Assembly: GCA_021847575.1 (NCBI GenBank)
Contig: JAJZQO010000020.1
Span: forward strand, 1-39,404
Reading direction: 5' to 3'
DNA length: 39,404 nucleotides
Origin: Bacillota bacterium
GTDB taxonomy: Bacteria > Bacillota > Sulfobacillia > JAJZYS01 > JAJYTV01
How positions within the stretch are numbered: the first letter of the stretch is position 1; every line of letters starts with the position of its first letter. A model generated the notes under the pieces. That model saw nothing but the letters and a program-made list of their open reading frames with translations. It was not told where the DNA came from and did no database searches. Shown piece after piece: positions 16,432 to 24,146 of this stretch. A program made the translations under genes and the position numbers.

Positions 16432-16953
16432 GTGCTTTCGAAGTTGCGCCCGCACCTTTACCTTCCGTCGGTCCAGAGCGTGGATCCCCGGTTGCTCCGT
16501 CGCCGGGGCATCAGAGGCGTCGTGCTCGATCTCGACAACACGCTCGCGGGCTGGAAGTCGCCCAGGCCTTCGCGCGAGGTGAAGGCCTGGGTCCAGCGGT
16601 TGCACGGACACGGCATCGACGCCGTCATTCTCAGCAACAACGGCCATGGCAGGGTACAGGACTTTGCCGGCTGGCTTGGCGTGCCATTCATCCCGCATGC
16701 GCGCAAGCCGTGGGCGCGGGGATTCCGCGAGGCAATGGCTGTCCTCGGCACGGTGCCGAAGTCGACGGCGGTGATCGGCGACCAGGTCTTCACCGACATC
16801 CTCGGGGGCAACCGTGCCGGTCTCTTCACCATCCTGGTGACGCCTCTGTCGCGCCAGGAGTTCATCGGCACCAAAGCGGTCCGCCGCCTGGAAGACGTCG
16901 TCCTCCACCACTTCGAGCGCACGGGCCTGCGGGCGCCGTCGAGCGCCGGCTAG
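16432..16953 (+). CDS. yqeG: YqeG family HAD-IIIA phosphatase
   Basis: A 173-residue HAD hydrolase. Motif I is LDLDNTLAGW with the nucleophile Asp and acid Asp, motif II is ILSNN, the Lys of motif III is in ARKPWARGF, and motif IV is IGDQVFTDILGGNRAG. The opening LRPHLYLPSVQSVDP is characteristic of YqeG, a family found across Bacillota and cyanobacteria, related to mitochondrial phosphatidylglycerophosphate phosphatase; the bacterial substrate is not firmly known to me. It has a GTG start and a perfect extended -10 upstream. It commonly neighbours yqeH and aroE in Bacillota; here yqeH is missing and aroE follows after 71 bases. Confidence 0.92.
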   Translation: MLSKLRPHLYLPSVQSVDPRLLRRRGIRGVVLDLDNTLAGWKSPRPSREVKAWVQRLHGHGIDAVILSNNGHGRVQDFAGWLGVPFIPHARKPWARGFREAMAVLGTVPKSTAVIGDQVFTDILGGNRAGLFTILVTPLSRQEFIGTKAVRRLEDVVLHHFERTGLRAPSSAG

Positions 16954-17024
16954 TCGTTTTCCGGCACCTGGCGTCGGCGGGCGGAGGCCGTCGGCGTCAG
17001 GCGCTGTCATCCTCATGATCTTGC

Positions 17025-17864
17025 GTGCGAGGCGGTGCGCCCGTGGAGCTTCTGGGCCTGTTCGGCCGCGATATCGAGGGTTCGCTCTCGCCGGCTCTGC
17101 ACGGCGCGGCTCTGCACGCGACGGGACGGGACGGGCAGTACATGGTCTGGGACATCGCCGCGGAAGACCTTGGTGCCGCTTTGCGCGGGGCACATCTGCT
17201 GGGTGCGCGTGGCGCGAACGTGACGAAGCCACACAAGCAGGCCGCCGCCCAGATGGTGATGCGCCTGCACCCGTGGGCGAAGCGCATCGGCGCGGTCAAC
17301 GTGCTGCGCCGGACGAAAGGCGGCTGGGAGGGCCACAACACGGACGCCGACGGCTTCTGGCAGCCGCTGGCCGCCCTCTCCAGGCCGATCCGCTCGGCAT
17401 TGGTGCTCGGCACGGGCGGGGCGGCCCTGGCCGTCTGTGCGGTGCTGGCCCGCGAAGGGATCGCCCTGCGCGTCGCGGGACGCAACCGGGAGATGCTCGG
17501 GCGGATGGGCCGGGAGTTCGGGGCCGAGACGATCGACTGGCGCCAGCGCGGTCAGCGCAGCGACGTCGATCTGGTCGTCAACGCGACGACGGTCGGGACA
17601 ATGCCCTCCGACTCGCCGCTGGACGAAACCGATCTGCCTGAGGGCGCCATCGTCTACGACCTCATCTACCGGCCGCAGACGACCAGGCTGCTTCGCCTCG
17701 CGCAACTGCGGGGCTGCCGGACGATCGGCGGCGCCGGCATGCTGCTCGGACAGGCTCTGCTGTCCTGGCGGCTCTGGTATGACGAGGAGCCCCCGCACAG
17801 TGCGATGGCGACTGCCTTGCAGCAGGCGCTTGCGCGCACGCTCGTGACTGAAGGAGGGTTGTAG
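17025..17864 (+). CDS. aroE: Shikimate dehydrogenase
   Basis: A 279-residue enzyme that reduces 3-dehydroshikimate to shikimate with NADPH. The substrate site is seen as SLSPALHGAAL, GANVTKPHK (catalytic Lys) and GHNTDADGF (catalytic Asp). The NADP Rossmann motif is LVLGTGGAALAV, followed by NATTVGT and a late GGAGMLLGQALLSWRLW. Two GTG starts are possible, 17025 and 17043; the second gives the compact VELLGLFG N-terminus common in the family. It is followed two bases later by aroC, and all the late shikimate enzymes except DHQ dehydratase and EPSP synthase are here. Confidence 0.92.
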   Translation: MRGGAPVELLGLFGRDIEGSLSPALHGAALHATGRDGQYMVWDIAAEDLGAALRGAHLLGARGANVTKPHKQAAAQMVMRLHPWAKRIGAVNVLRRTKGGWEGHNTDADGFWQPLAALSRPIRSALVLGTGGAALAVCAVLAREGIALRVAGRNREMLGRMGREFGAETIDWRQRGQRSDVDLVVNATTVGTMPSDSPLDETDLPEGAIVYDLIYRPQTTRLLRLAQLRGCRTIGGAGMLLGQALLSWRLWYDEEPPHSAMATALQQALARTLVTEGGL

Positions 17865-17866
17865 GC

Positions 17867-19006
17867 TTGCGCTATCTGACCGCGGGAGAGTCCCATGGAC
17901 CAGCACTCGTCGGTATTCTCGAAGGCATCCCCGCAGGCCTCAGGCTCGCCGCTGCAGACGTCAACCGCGACCTCATGCGCCGACAGGCCGGTTACGGCCG
18001 GGGCCAGCGCATGAGCATCGAGCACGACGAGATCGAATGGCTCGCGGGGGTGCGTTTCGGCGAGACGCTTGGCTCGCCGATCGCCCTCATGATCCGCAAC
18101 CGCGACTTCTCGCGCTGGCAGGAGCGCATGGCGACCGAGGGCCCGGAGACCGGGCCGATCTTCACGCGCCCGCGGCCAGGTCACGCCGATCTGGCCGGCG
18201 CGCTCAAGTACGACAGGCGGGATGCCCGCGACATCCTCGAGCGGGCCTCCGCACGGGAGACGGCAACGCGCGTCGCGCTCGGGGCGATCGCCAAGGCCTT
18301 CCTGCGCCACTTCGGCATCGAGATCATCTCGCATGTCGTCGCGCTCGGCGATGTGACCGCGCCGCCGCCGCCGAGCCTGGACCTCGAGGCGATCGACGCG
18401 TCTTTGGTGCGCTGCGCCGATCCCGAGGCATCGGCGGCCATGGTGCAGGCGATCGATGCGGCCCGTCTCAAGGGCGACACCCTGGGGGGCGTCGTCGAGG
18501 TGCGGGCCGTTGGCGTTCCGGTTGGACTGGGCGCGCACGTGCACTGGGATCGCAAGCTCGATGGGCGCCTTGGCCAGGCGATGTTGTCCGTGCCGGCCAT
18601 CAAGGGACTCGAGATCGGGGCAGCCAACTGGTCTGCCGGCGTGCCGGGGTCCCAGGTGCACGACGAGATCGTCTACACGCCCGAACAGGGCTTCACGCGG
18701 CCTACCAACAGGGCGGGCGGCAGCGAGGGCGGCATCTCGAACGGGGAGCCCATCTGGGTCAGGGCGGCCATGAAGCCGCTGAGTTCCCTGCGCCGTCCGC
18801 TGAAGTCGGTCGACATGGCGACGAAGGAGCCGTTCCTGGCACAGGTCGAGCGGTCCGACATCACCGCCGTGCCGGCGGCGGGCGTCGTTCTGGAGGCGGT
18901 GATGGCGCTGGTGCTCGCCGAGCTCGTCCTCGAGAAGTTCGGCGGCGATTCCCTGGGGGATGTCGATCAGGCTTATCGCTACTTTCTCGGGCGGGTCCGT
19001 CCTTGA
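17867..19006 (+). CDS. aroC: Chorismate synthase
   Basis: A 379-residue enzyme that converts EPSP to chorismate using reduced FMN. Signature segments are RYLTAGESHGPALVGILEG, RPGHADLAGALKYD, ERASARETATRVALGAIAK (the usual RASARETA motif) and the C-terminal GGSEGGISNGEPI. The TTG at 17867 is supported by GAAGGAGGG about 9 bases upstream, overlapping the end of aroE. Its own stop overlaps the TTG start of the next gene (TTGA), so translation of the aro genes is coupled. Confidence 0.95.
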   Translation: MRYLTAGESHGPALVGILEGIPAGLRLAAADVNRDLMRRQAGYGRGQRMSIEHDEIEWLAGVRFGETLGSPIALMIRNRDFSRWQERMATEGPETGPIFTRPRPGHADLAGALKYDRRDARDILERASARETATRVALGAIAKAFLRHFGIEIISHVVALGDVTAPPPPSLDLEAIDASLVRCADPEASAAMVQAIDAARLKGDTLGGVVEVRAVGVPVGLGAHVHWDRKLDGRLGQAMLSVPAIKGLEIGAANWSAGVPGSQVHDEIVYTPEQGFTRPTNRAGGSEGGISNGEPIWVRAAMKPLSSLRRPLKSVDMATKEPFLAQVERSDITAVPAAGVVLEAVMALVLAELVLEKFGGDSLGDVDQAYRYFLGRVRP

Positions 19007-20529
19007 TCGTCGCGCTCGTCGGGCTGCCCGGCGCAGGGAAGAGCAGAATCGGCCGGGAGCTGGCGCAGCGCCTCGGCTACGCCTTCCTGGACACGGACCA
19101 GATGCTGCAAGAGCGGTTTGGCGCGCCGGCGGGCGAGCTGTACGAGCGACTCGGCGAATCCGCGTTCCGCGATGAGGAGACCCGCTCGCTGCGCGAGGCC
19201 GTGCAGGGCACCGACACGGTCGTCTCGACGGGCGGCGGCACGGTGCTGCGGCCAGACAACAGGCGCCTGCTGCGCGAGGTCCGCGTCCTGGGGCTGACCG
19301 CGCGGGATCCACAGTTGCTCTCGCGCCTGCGCGGCGGCAGGGGTAGACCCGTGCTGGCGCCGAATCCTGCCGATCGCCTGCAGGCCCTGCGGCGCGATCG
19401 GCTGCCGCTTTACGAAGAGGTCGCCGAGGCCTGGTTCTGGACCGAATCGGCCCCGTCCCGGGCGGTCGACCGCATCACGGACTTTCTTGCGCTGGGGCAC
19501 CTCGCGCCTGGCGTCTACTTCGGGCGCGGCGCCCGCCGCTTCGCCGGTTCGTTCACGGGCTTCGGGCGAAGCCTTCTGCTCACGCAGCCGCCACTAGCGG
19601 ACAGTTGGGCGAGGTCTCTCGTCGACAACCTGCGCTATGGCGAGCGCCAGGTGACGCTCGAAGTGGTGCCGGACGGCGAGGCGGCGAAGGACTTCGCGGT
19701 CTACCGGAATCTGCTCGGGCGCATGGCGTCGCTCGCCATGACGCGGGACGAGGCCGTGGTGGCCCTGGGCGGCGGGGCCGTGACCGACCTCGGCGGTTTC
19801 CTTGCCGCCAGCTACATGCGTGGCGTGCCGCTCGTGAACGTGCCGACCACGGTGGTGGGACAGGCCGACGCAGCACTCGGCGGCAAGACAGGACTCAACC
19901 TGCCGGAGGGCAAGAATCTGGTGGGAGCCTTCTACCCTGCGCGGGCCACGCTCATCGATCCTGAGACCTTGCGGACCCTGCCGCTCGCGGAGTTCCGCGA
20001 TGGCCTCGCCGAAGTCCTCAAGTGCGGTGTCGGCCTGGACGCGGAACTCTTCGAGGCGTGCGCCGGGTGGCGCCGTCCCCCTGCCGGACCGGCGCTCGAC
20101 TTCGCTCTGGCGCGTGCGGCCAAGGCGAAGCTCGGACTGGTCGCGGCGGATCCCAAGGAATCGGGCGTTCGCGCCAAGCTGAACCTCGGTCACACGGCGG
20201 GCCACGCTGTGGAAGCTGCAAGCGGTTACGCGCTATCCCACGGAAGCAGCGTGGCAATCGGGCTGTCGGCGGTGGTGCGGCTTGCGGAGCAGCGCTACGC
20301 CTTCAAACACGCCGATGCCGTGCTCGGGGTGCTGCGCCGCCTTGGCCTGCCGATGCACTACCAGGGCGACGCGTCGGAGCTCTGGGGCTACCTCGTCCAC
20401 GACAAGAAGAACGGCAGCCAGGGGTTCCGCATCGTCGTGCCACGGCGCATCGGCCAATGCGAGGTGGTAAGCGTCGATGAGGAGGAGATGCGGGAGTTGG
20501 CCGTCCTGGCCTGCACGCCGGTTGGATAG
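19003..20529 (+). CDS. aroKB: Fused shikimate kinase / 3-dehydroquinate synthase
   Basis: One 508-residue protein with two enzymes. Residues 1-165 are shikimate kinase: Walker A GLPGAGKS, the shikimate-binding DTDQML, GESAFRDEE and STGGGTVLRP, and a lid with RGRPVL. Residues about 170-508 are 3-dehydroquinate synthase: VPDGEAAKDF, ALGGGAVTDLGGFLAA, NVPTTVVGQADAALGGKTG, the metal-ligand region LNLGHTAGHAVE and HGSSVAIG. The pair catalyses the second and the fifth steps of the shikimate pathway. Similar fusions exist in some other bacteria (for example Thermotoga). The frame is open further upstream inside aroC, but the TTG at 19003, four bases overlapping the aroC stop, gives the natural kinase N-terminus LIVALVGLPG. 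Confidence 0.93.
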   Translation: MIVALVGLPGAGKSRIGRELAQRLGYAFLDTDQMLQERFGAPAGELYERLGESAFRDEETRSLREAVQGTDTVVSTGGGTVLRPDNRRLLREVRVLGLTARDPQLLSRLRGGRGRPVLAPNPADRLQALRRDRLPLYEEVAEAWFWTESAPSRAVDRITDFLALGHLAPGVYFGRGARRFAGSFTGFGRSLLLTQPPLADSWARSLVDNLRYGERQVTLEVVPDGEAAKDFAVYRNLLGRMASLAMTRDEAVVALGGGAVTDLGGFLAASYMRGVPLVNVPTTVVGQADAALGGKTGLNLPEGKNLVGAFYPARATLIDPETLRTLPLAEFRDGLAEVLKCGVGLDAELFEACAGWRRPPAGPALDFALARAAKAKLGLVAADPKESGVRAKLNLGHTAGHAVEAASGYALSHGSSVAIGLSAVVRLAEQRYAFKHADAVLGVLRRLGLPMHYQGDASELWGYLVHDKKNGSQGFRIVVPRRIGQCEVVSVDEEEMRELAVLACTPVG

Positions 20530-20586
20530 ATATACTTGGGTGGCGGCCCCCCCGAAAACATGCTAGACGACACGAAAACTATCCTA

Positions 20587-20615
20587 TTGACAGCGATCTC
20601 TCCACTTGTTATTTT
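20587..20615 (+). promoter_or_regulatory. Sigma-A type promoter of the tad operon
   Basis: A perfect TTGACA -35 (20587-20592) is separated by 17 bases from TATTTT (20610-20615). The surrounding 60 bases are clearly AT-richer than the genes. Transcription would start about 20622, just before the riboswitch. Confidence 0.75.
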
Positions 20616-20629
20616 CTATCTGCATAAGA

Positions 20630-20724
20630 ATACCCCGCGAAATGGCAAACGGCTCGAAAGGGTCGGACGCAAAGCCACGGGTCTAAGGCCGAAAAGGCTA
20701 TGATCGCCGGGTTGCCGAAGGGAG
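20630..20724 (+). promoter_or_regulatory. Cyclic-di-GMP class I (GEMM-I) riboswitch
   Basis: The core elements of the GEMM-I aptamer are in order: GGCAAAC (20644-20650), a 6-bp hairpin capped by GAAA (20650-20665), GGACGCAAAGCC (20665-20676), a second hairpin holding the tetraloop receptor CTAAG...TATG around a GAAA loop (about 20682-20703), and CGGGTTGCCGA. The first G of GGCAAAC, the position that contacts one guanine of the ligand, is G as in c-di-GMP binders, not A as in the cGAMP variants. It lies between a promoter and a terminator, upstream of the Flp pilin, so it is expected to govern the whole tad operon. Confidence 0.9.
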
Positions 20725-20733
20725 AAGGTTGGA

Positions 20734-20768
20734 CCTCCCAAGGCTGATTGGGAGGCCTTTCGCTTTTT
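20734..20768 (+). terminator. Riboswitch expression-platform terminator
   Basis: CCTCCCAA pairs with TTGGGAGG around GGCTGA (8 bp, perfect), followed by CCTTTCGCTTTTT. The left arm can also pair with upstream GGG and AGGT (20720-20729), giving an alternative hairpin that would stop the terminator forming. Because GGG 20720-20722 can also belong to the aptamer's closing helix with CCC 20633-20635, ligand binding should free the left arm and favour termination. The OFF logic is inferred. Confidence 0.75.
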
Positions 20769-20792
20769 CGGGGCGGGGAGAGGAGGGGCATC

Positions 20793-20975
20793 ATGTTGAT
20801 GATGGCTGCGGTCCGATTCTCCACGTTCCTTCGCCGAGTACGCGACCCAAGGGGCCAGAGCATGGTTGAGTATGCCCTCATCATCGCTCTTATCGCCGTC
20901 GTGGTTGTCGGTGCCGTCTTCGCGCTGGGCGGGAAGCTCGGCAGTGTCTTCGACAGTATCACGAACAGCCTCTAA
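20793..20975 (+). CDS. flp: Flp-type major pilin (Flp/Fap)
   Basis: A 60-residue type IVb prepilin. A short basic leader (RFSTFLRRVRDPRG) precedes the Flp motif GQSMVEYALIIALIAVVVVG: cleavage after Gly, then Glu at +5 and Tyr at +6, then a hydrophobic helix. The mature part ends KLGSVFDSITNSL. The ATG at 20793 has AGGAGG six bases upstream. It is the first gene after the riboswitch and terminator, as expected for the most abundant subunit. The peptidase that would cleave it is not in the window. Confidence 0.92.
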   Translation: MLMMAAVRFSTFLRRVRDPRGQSMVEYALIIALIAVVVVGAVFALGGKLGSVFDSITNSL

Positions 20976-21384
20976 GGCTGGGGGGACGCCGCGGCGGCCC
21001 GGGCTTCGCGACCGGAAGGGTCAGGCGGCGGTGGAGCTTGCCCTGATCCTTCCGGTTCTCGTCCTCCTGCTGCTCGGCATGCTGCAGGTGGGTGTCGTGC
21101 TGCAGGACTACCTGCAGTTGCAACAGGCGGTGGAGCAGGGGGCGCGGGTGGCGAGCCTGGGCCAGGGCGATGCGTCGGTCCTGCAGACGGTAGCCCAGTC
21201 GTCGCCCAGCCTCAACCCAAGCGCCTTGTCCGTAACCGTGTTGCCGGCTGCCGCCAATTGCCAGTCCGGAACCGACGTCACGGTGCAGGGGACGTACAGT
21301 GTCAGCGTGAGCATCCCCTTGCTCTCGTCCCTGCTCGGAAGCCAAGTACAGATCTCAAGCCAGTCGGTCATGTGTATGGAGTGA
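20944..21384 (+). CDS. tadE: TadE-family minor pilin
   Basis: A TadE-like pseudopilin of about 146 residues. A short basic leader ends in RKGQAAVELALILPVLVLLLLGMLQ, the prepilin-like cleavage site and helix, followed by DYLQLQQAVEQGARVASLG, which is typical for TadE, and a Ser/Val-rich extracellular domain with two Cys. GTG 20944 lies inside the 3' end of flp (32-base overlap) and is the last normal start before the motif; translation by coupling to flp is likely. A start at ATG 20866 would add an unusual Ser-rich stretch. Confidence 0.82.
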   Translation: MSSTVSRTASKAGGTPRRPGLRDRKGQAAVELALILPVLVLLLLGMLQVGVVLQDYLQLQQAVEQGARVASLGQGDASVLQTVAQSSPSLNPSALSVTVLPAAANCQSGTDVTVQGTYSVSVSIPLLSSLLGSQVQISSQSVMCME

Positions 21385-21390
21385 TCACTC

Positions 21391-22278
21391 ATGCCAAGGC
21401 TGCCTGCGGAGCGCGGTCAGGCCACGGTGCTGTTCGCACTCGCTGCGGTGGCTGTATTATCCGTCGCGTCGCTGTCGCTCGACGCCGGCCGGGCCTACGT
21501 CAAGACCCAGCAGTTGAAGACGGCGGCGGACGCGGCCGCGTTGGCGGGGGGGCAGCTGTTGCCCCAGGATCCAGCCGACGCCATGTCGACCGCCATCGCC
21601 ACGGCGGTCGCGAACGGCGTGCCTGCCGAGGACGTTCAGGCGCAAGTGAACCAGTCCGGCAACGTCATCACCGTGACCACGGACGGCGGCATCCCCTACT
21701 ACTTCGCATCCCTGTTCGGTGTGGACAGAGGCTCCTTCCAACTGACATCCGCAGTCGAGGTGGGTCCGATCTCGCAAGTGACAGGAGCCGTACCGCTCGG
21801 CGTCATCTGGAACGACTTCTCCTACGGCCACGCCTACCTGCTCAAGGACGGCGGAGGCTCGGGCAGTGACGGCAACTACGGCCCTCTCGCCCTCGGCGGC
21901 ACCGGTGGCAGCAATCTCAGCCAGAATCTGCAGAACGGCTACCAGACAGCATTGCAGGTTGGCGAGGACGTTGTGACGGAGCCGGGCAACAAGTTCGGGC
22001 CCACGATCCAGTCCGGCCTTTCGGCGCGGTTGGCGGCGGGCGACGGCTATACCTACGCGACGGTGCCGCTCTACTCCCCGGCGGTCGTGGACGTGCCGAT
22101 CATCGCGCCGCCGGCCAACGGCCGGACGGACACGACGATCCTCGGCTTCGCGGCGTTCTTCCTCCAGTCGGTGGACAGCCAGGGAGATGTCTGGGGCGTT
22201 TTTCTGAACGCCGTCGAGTCGGGTGAGTTCGGCGGCGGCGAGAGTTACGGCCTGCAGGCGGAGCGTCTCATCCAATGA
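21391..22278 (+). CDS. TadG-like pilus assembly protein
   Basis: A 295-residue protein with the TadG-type N-terminus: RGQATVLFALAAVAVLSVASLSLDAGRAYVKTQQLKTAADAAALAGGQLL, in which the hydrophobic segment follows a Gly-Gln cleavage-like site and the AADAAALAGG run is characteristic. The rest is an extracellular Gly/Ser/Thr-rich domain of about 240 residues without a recognised fold and without the von Willebrand domain found in longer TadG proteins. Its start is 6 bases after the tadE stop. It may be a minor pilin or anchor of the fibre. Confidence 0.82.
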   Translation: MPRLPAERGQATVLFALAAVAVLSVASLSLDAGRAYVKTQQLKTAADAAALAGGQLLPQDPADAMSTAIATAVANGVPAEDVQAQVNQSGNVITVTTDGGIPYYFASLFGVDRGSFQLTSAVEVGPISQVTGAVPLGVIWNDFSYGHAYLLKDGGGSGSDGNYGPLALGGTGGSNLSQNLQNGYQTALQVGEDVVTEPGNKFGPTIQSGLSARLAAGDGYTYATVPLYSPAVVDVPIIAPPANGRTDTTILGFAAFFLQSVDSQGDVWGVFLNAVESGEFGGGESYGLQAERLIQ

Positions 22279-22964
22279 CGCGGCGCAGGCTGCTTCGCGT
22301 GATGGTGCCCCTCCTGGTGGCGCTGGTCTTGACGCTGATTGTCGCGCGGGCCACGCAGAAACCGAGCCCGCGCCTCGTGCCGCTCGTGGTGGCCGCGACG
22401 GCGGTGCCGGCCGGTACAGAGCTGACCGGCGCAGACCTGAGGCTTCAGCGGGTCTCTCCGGCCGCCGTTCTGCCGGGGAGCCTGAGCAGCGAAGGCGCCG
22501 CGCAGGGCCAGGTCGCCAAGGTTTCCCTGACGGCCGGATCACCAGTCCTCGCAGACGAACTCGAAGCCGCATCCGAGGCCGGACTCGCCTACCAGATCCC
22601 GCGTGGCGACCGAGCCCTGACCGTGGCGGTCAACGGCGTCTCGGGCGTCGCCGGCAATCTGGCGACAGGGGATCACGTCGACGTGCTGCTCACCGTCGGG
22701 GCGCAGGCGTCGCAGGCTGGTCAGCCCGCGATCACCGCCCAGAGCACGGTGATCGTGCAGGACGTCGATGTGCTCTCGACCGGGCTCGCCGGGGCTGGCG
22801 GACCGAGCAACGGTTACGCGCTGATCACGCTGGCGGTGACGCCGCAGCAGGCGGCGACGATCTCGCTCGGCCAGCAGCAAGGCTCGATCCTGCTGCTCCT
22901 GCGCGCGCACGGCGATCAGACGCCAGGTGCTGTGGAAGTCCGGGTGGGAGGGATCGTGCCATGA
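22275..22964 (+). CDS. cpaB: Flp pilus assembly protein CpaB/RcpC
   Basis: A 229-residue protein with an N-terminal anchor (LLRVMVPLLVALVLTLIVA), then a SAF-type domain with VVAATAVPAGTELTGADL and LTAGSPVLADEL, and the RcpC segment RALTVAVNGVSGVAGNLATGDHVDVLL. In diderm bacteria CpaB partners the secretin; monoderm versions probably have a structural role outside the membrane. The ATG overlaps the upstream stop (ATGA), showing tight coupling. Confidence 0.9.
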   Translation: MTRRRLLRVMVPLLVALVLTLIVARATQKPSPRLVPLVVAATAVPAGTELTGADLRLQRVSPAAVLPGSLSSEGAAQGQVAKVSLTAGSPVLADELEAASEAGLAYQIPRGDRALTVAVNGVSGVAGNLATGDHVDVLLTVGAQASQAGQPAITAQSTVIVQDVDVLSTGLAGAGGPSNGYALITLAVTPQQAATISLGQQQGSILLLLRAHGDQTPGAVEVRVGGIVP

Positions 22965-24133
22965 GCGTGGAGCACGAGGCGCAGTTGCTGCTGATGGCAC
23001 CTGGGCAGCGGCGGGAGGCGCTGTCGGAAGTCCTCAAGGATGTGGGCAGGGTGCGAGAGGCCGACACGCCCGCCAGGGTGCGGACCCTGGCCCGCCAGGA
23101 GCGGCCCGACCTCGTCGTGCTGCACGTGGACGCCGATGCGCAGTGTCTCGGCCTCTGCGCGGAGCTCGACCAGTCGTACGGCGTCAGGGTGCTCGTCATC
23201 GGGCGGGAGGGTGGCATGGATGCCCTGCGTGCGGCCATGCAGGCGGGTGCGCGCGACTATCTTGTCGATCCTGTCCCACCGGGTGAATTGCGCGCCGCCG
23301 TGGCGCGCCTGGCGCAGGTCGAAAGGCGCACGCGGCGCGGCCACGTCGTAACCGTGTTCGGGACGAAAGGCGGCGTCGGCAAGTCGACGCTGGCGGCCAA
23401 TCTCGCTGTCGTGCTGGCGGATCGCCATCACCAGCGCGTCGCCCTGTGCGACCTGGACCTCGAGTTCGGCTGCGCCGCGACCCTCTACGGGCTCAGGCCG
23501 ACCGCGACGATCGTCGATGTCTGCCGCCACCCCGGAGCCATGACCCTCGCCACGATCGGTGAGGCGATGAGCCACTCGGACCACAGCCAGGTCGACATCC
23601 TTGCCGCTCCACCGACACCTGACCTCGCTGCGTTTGTCGACGGGGAAGGCAAGCGCGACCCCGAGCGCAACTATGTGCAGGAGATCCTGCGCACCCTGCG
23701 CACCGCCTACGACTGGGTGATCGTCGACACGGCCGTGGACTTCGGCGAGGGTGTCATCACCGCGCTCGACGAGGCGGAGCGCATCCTGTTCGTCACGACG
23801 CCGGACATCCCGGCGTTGCAGAACTCGGCCAAGGGACTCGATATCCTGCTTGAGCGCCTCGGCTACCCCCAGGAGAAGCTGGCGGTCGTGCTCAATCGCG
23901 GCAACGCGGCCATCGGCCTGATGGAGGACGAGATCTCCGATGCGCTCAATCATCCCATCCGCCATCTGCTGCCGTCGGAAGGCGACGTCGCCGTGCGCGC
24001 GGCCAACATTGGCATGCCGCTCGTGCTCCTCAGGGGCAGGTCACCCCTCGCCCGCGCCATCGGCAGGCTGGGCGGGGAACTCGTGCACGACCTCGAACGC
24101 CCGCGCGTGGCCGGCCTCAGCGCGGAAGGCTAG
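22961..24133 (+). CDS. tadZ: Pilus localisation ATPase CpaE/TadZ
   Basis: A 390-residue protein. Residues 1-125 look like a response-regulator receiver, but the phospho-acceptor position at the end of the third strand (DLVVLHVD) is His rather than Asp, so it is probably not phosphorylated. Residues 130-375 are a MinD/ParA-type ATPase: deviant Walker A FGTKGGVGKSTLAANLAV, CDLDLEFGC, and WVIVDTAVDF. TadZ proteins place the pilus machinery at a cell site. The ATG overlaps the cpaB stop (ATGA). Confidence 0.92.
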   Translation: MSVEHEAQLLLMAPGQRREALSEVLKDVGRVREADTPARVRTLARQERPDLVVLHVDADAQCLGLCAELDQSYGVRVLVIGREGGMDALRAAMQAGARDYLVDPVPPGELRAAVARLAQVERRTRRGHVVTVFGTKGGVGKSTLAANLAVVLADRHHQRVALCDLDLEFGCAATLYGLRPTATIVDVCRHPGAMTLATIGEAMSHSDHSQVDILAAPPTPDLAAFVDGEGKRDPERNYVQEILRTLRTAYDWVIVDTAVDFGEGVITALDEAERILFVTTPDIPALQNSAKGLDILLERLGYPQEKLAVVLNRGNAAIGLMEDEISDALNHPIRHLLPSEGDVAVRAANIGMPLVLLRGRSPLARAIGRLGGELVHDLERPRVAGLSAEG

Positions 24134-24146
24134 GGAGGGTTAGGAC

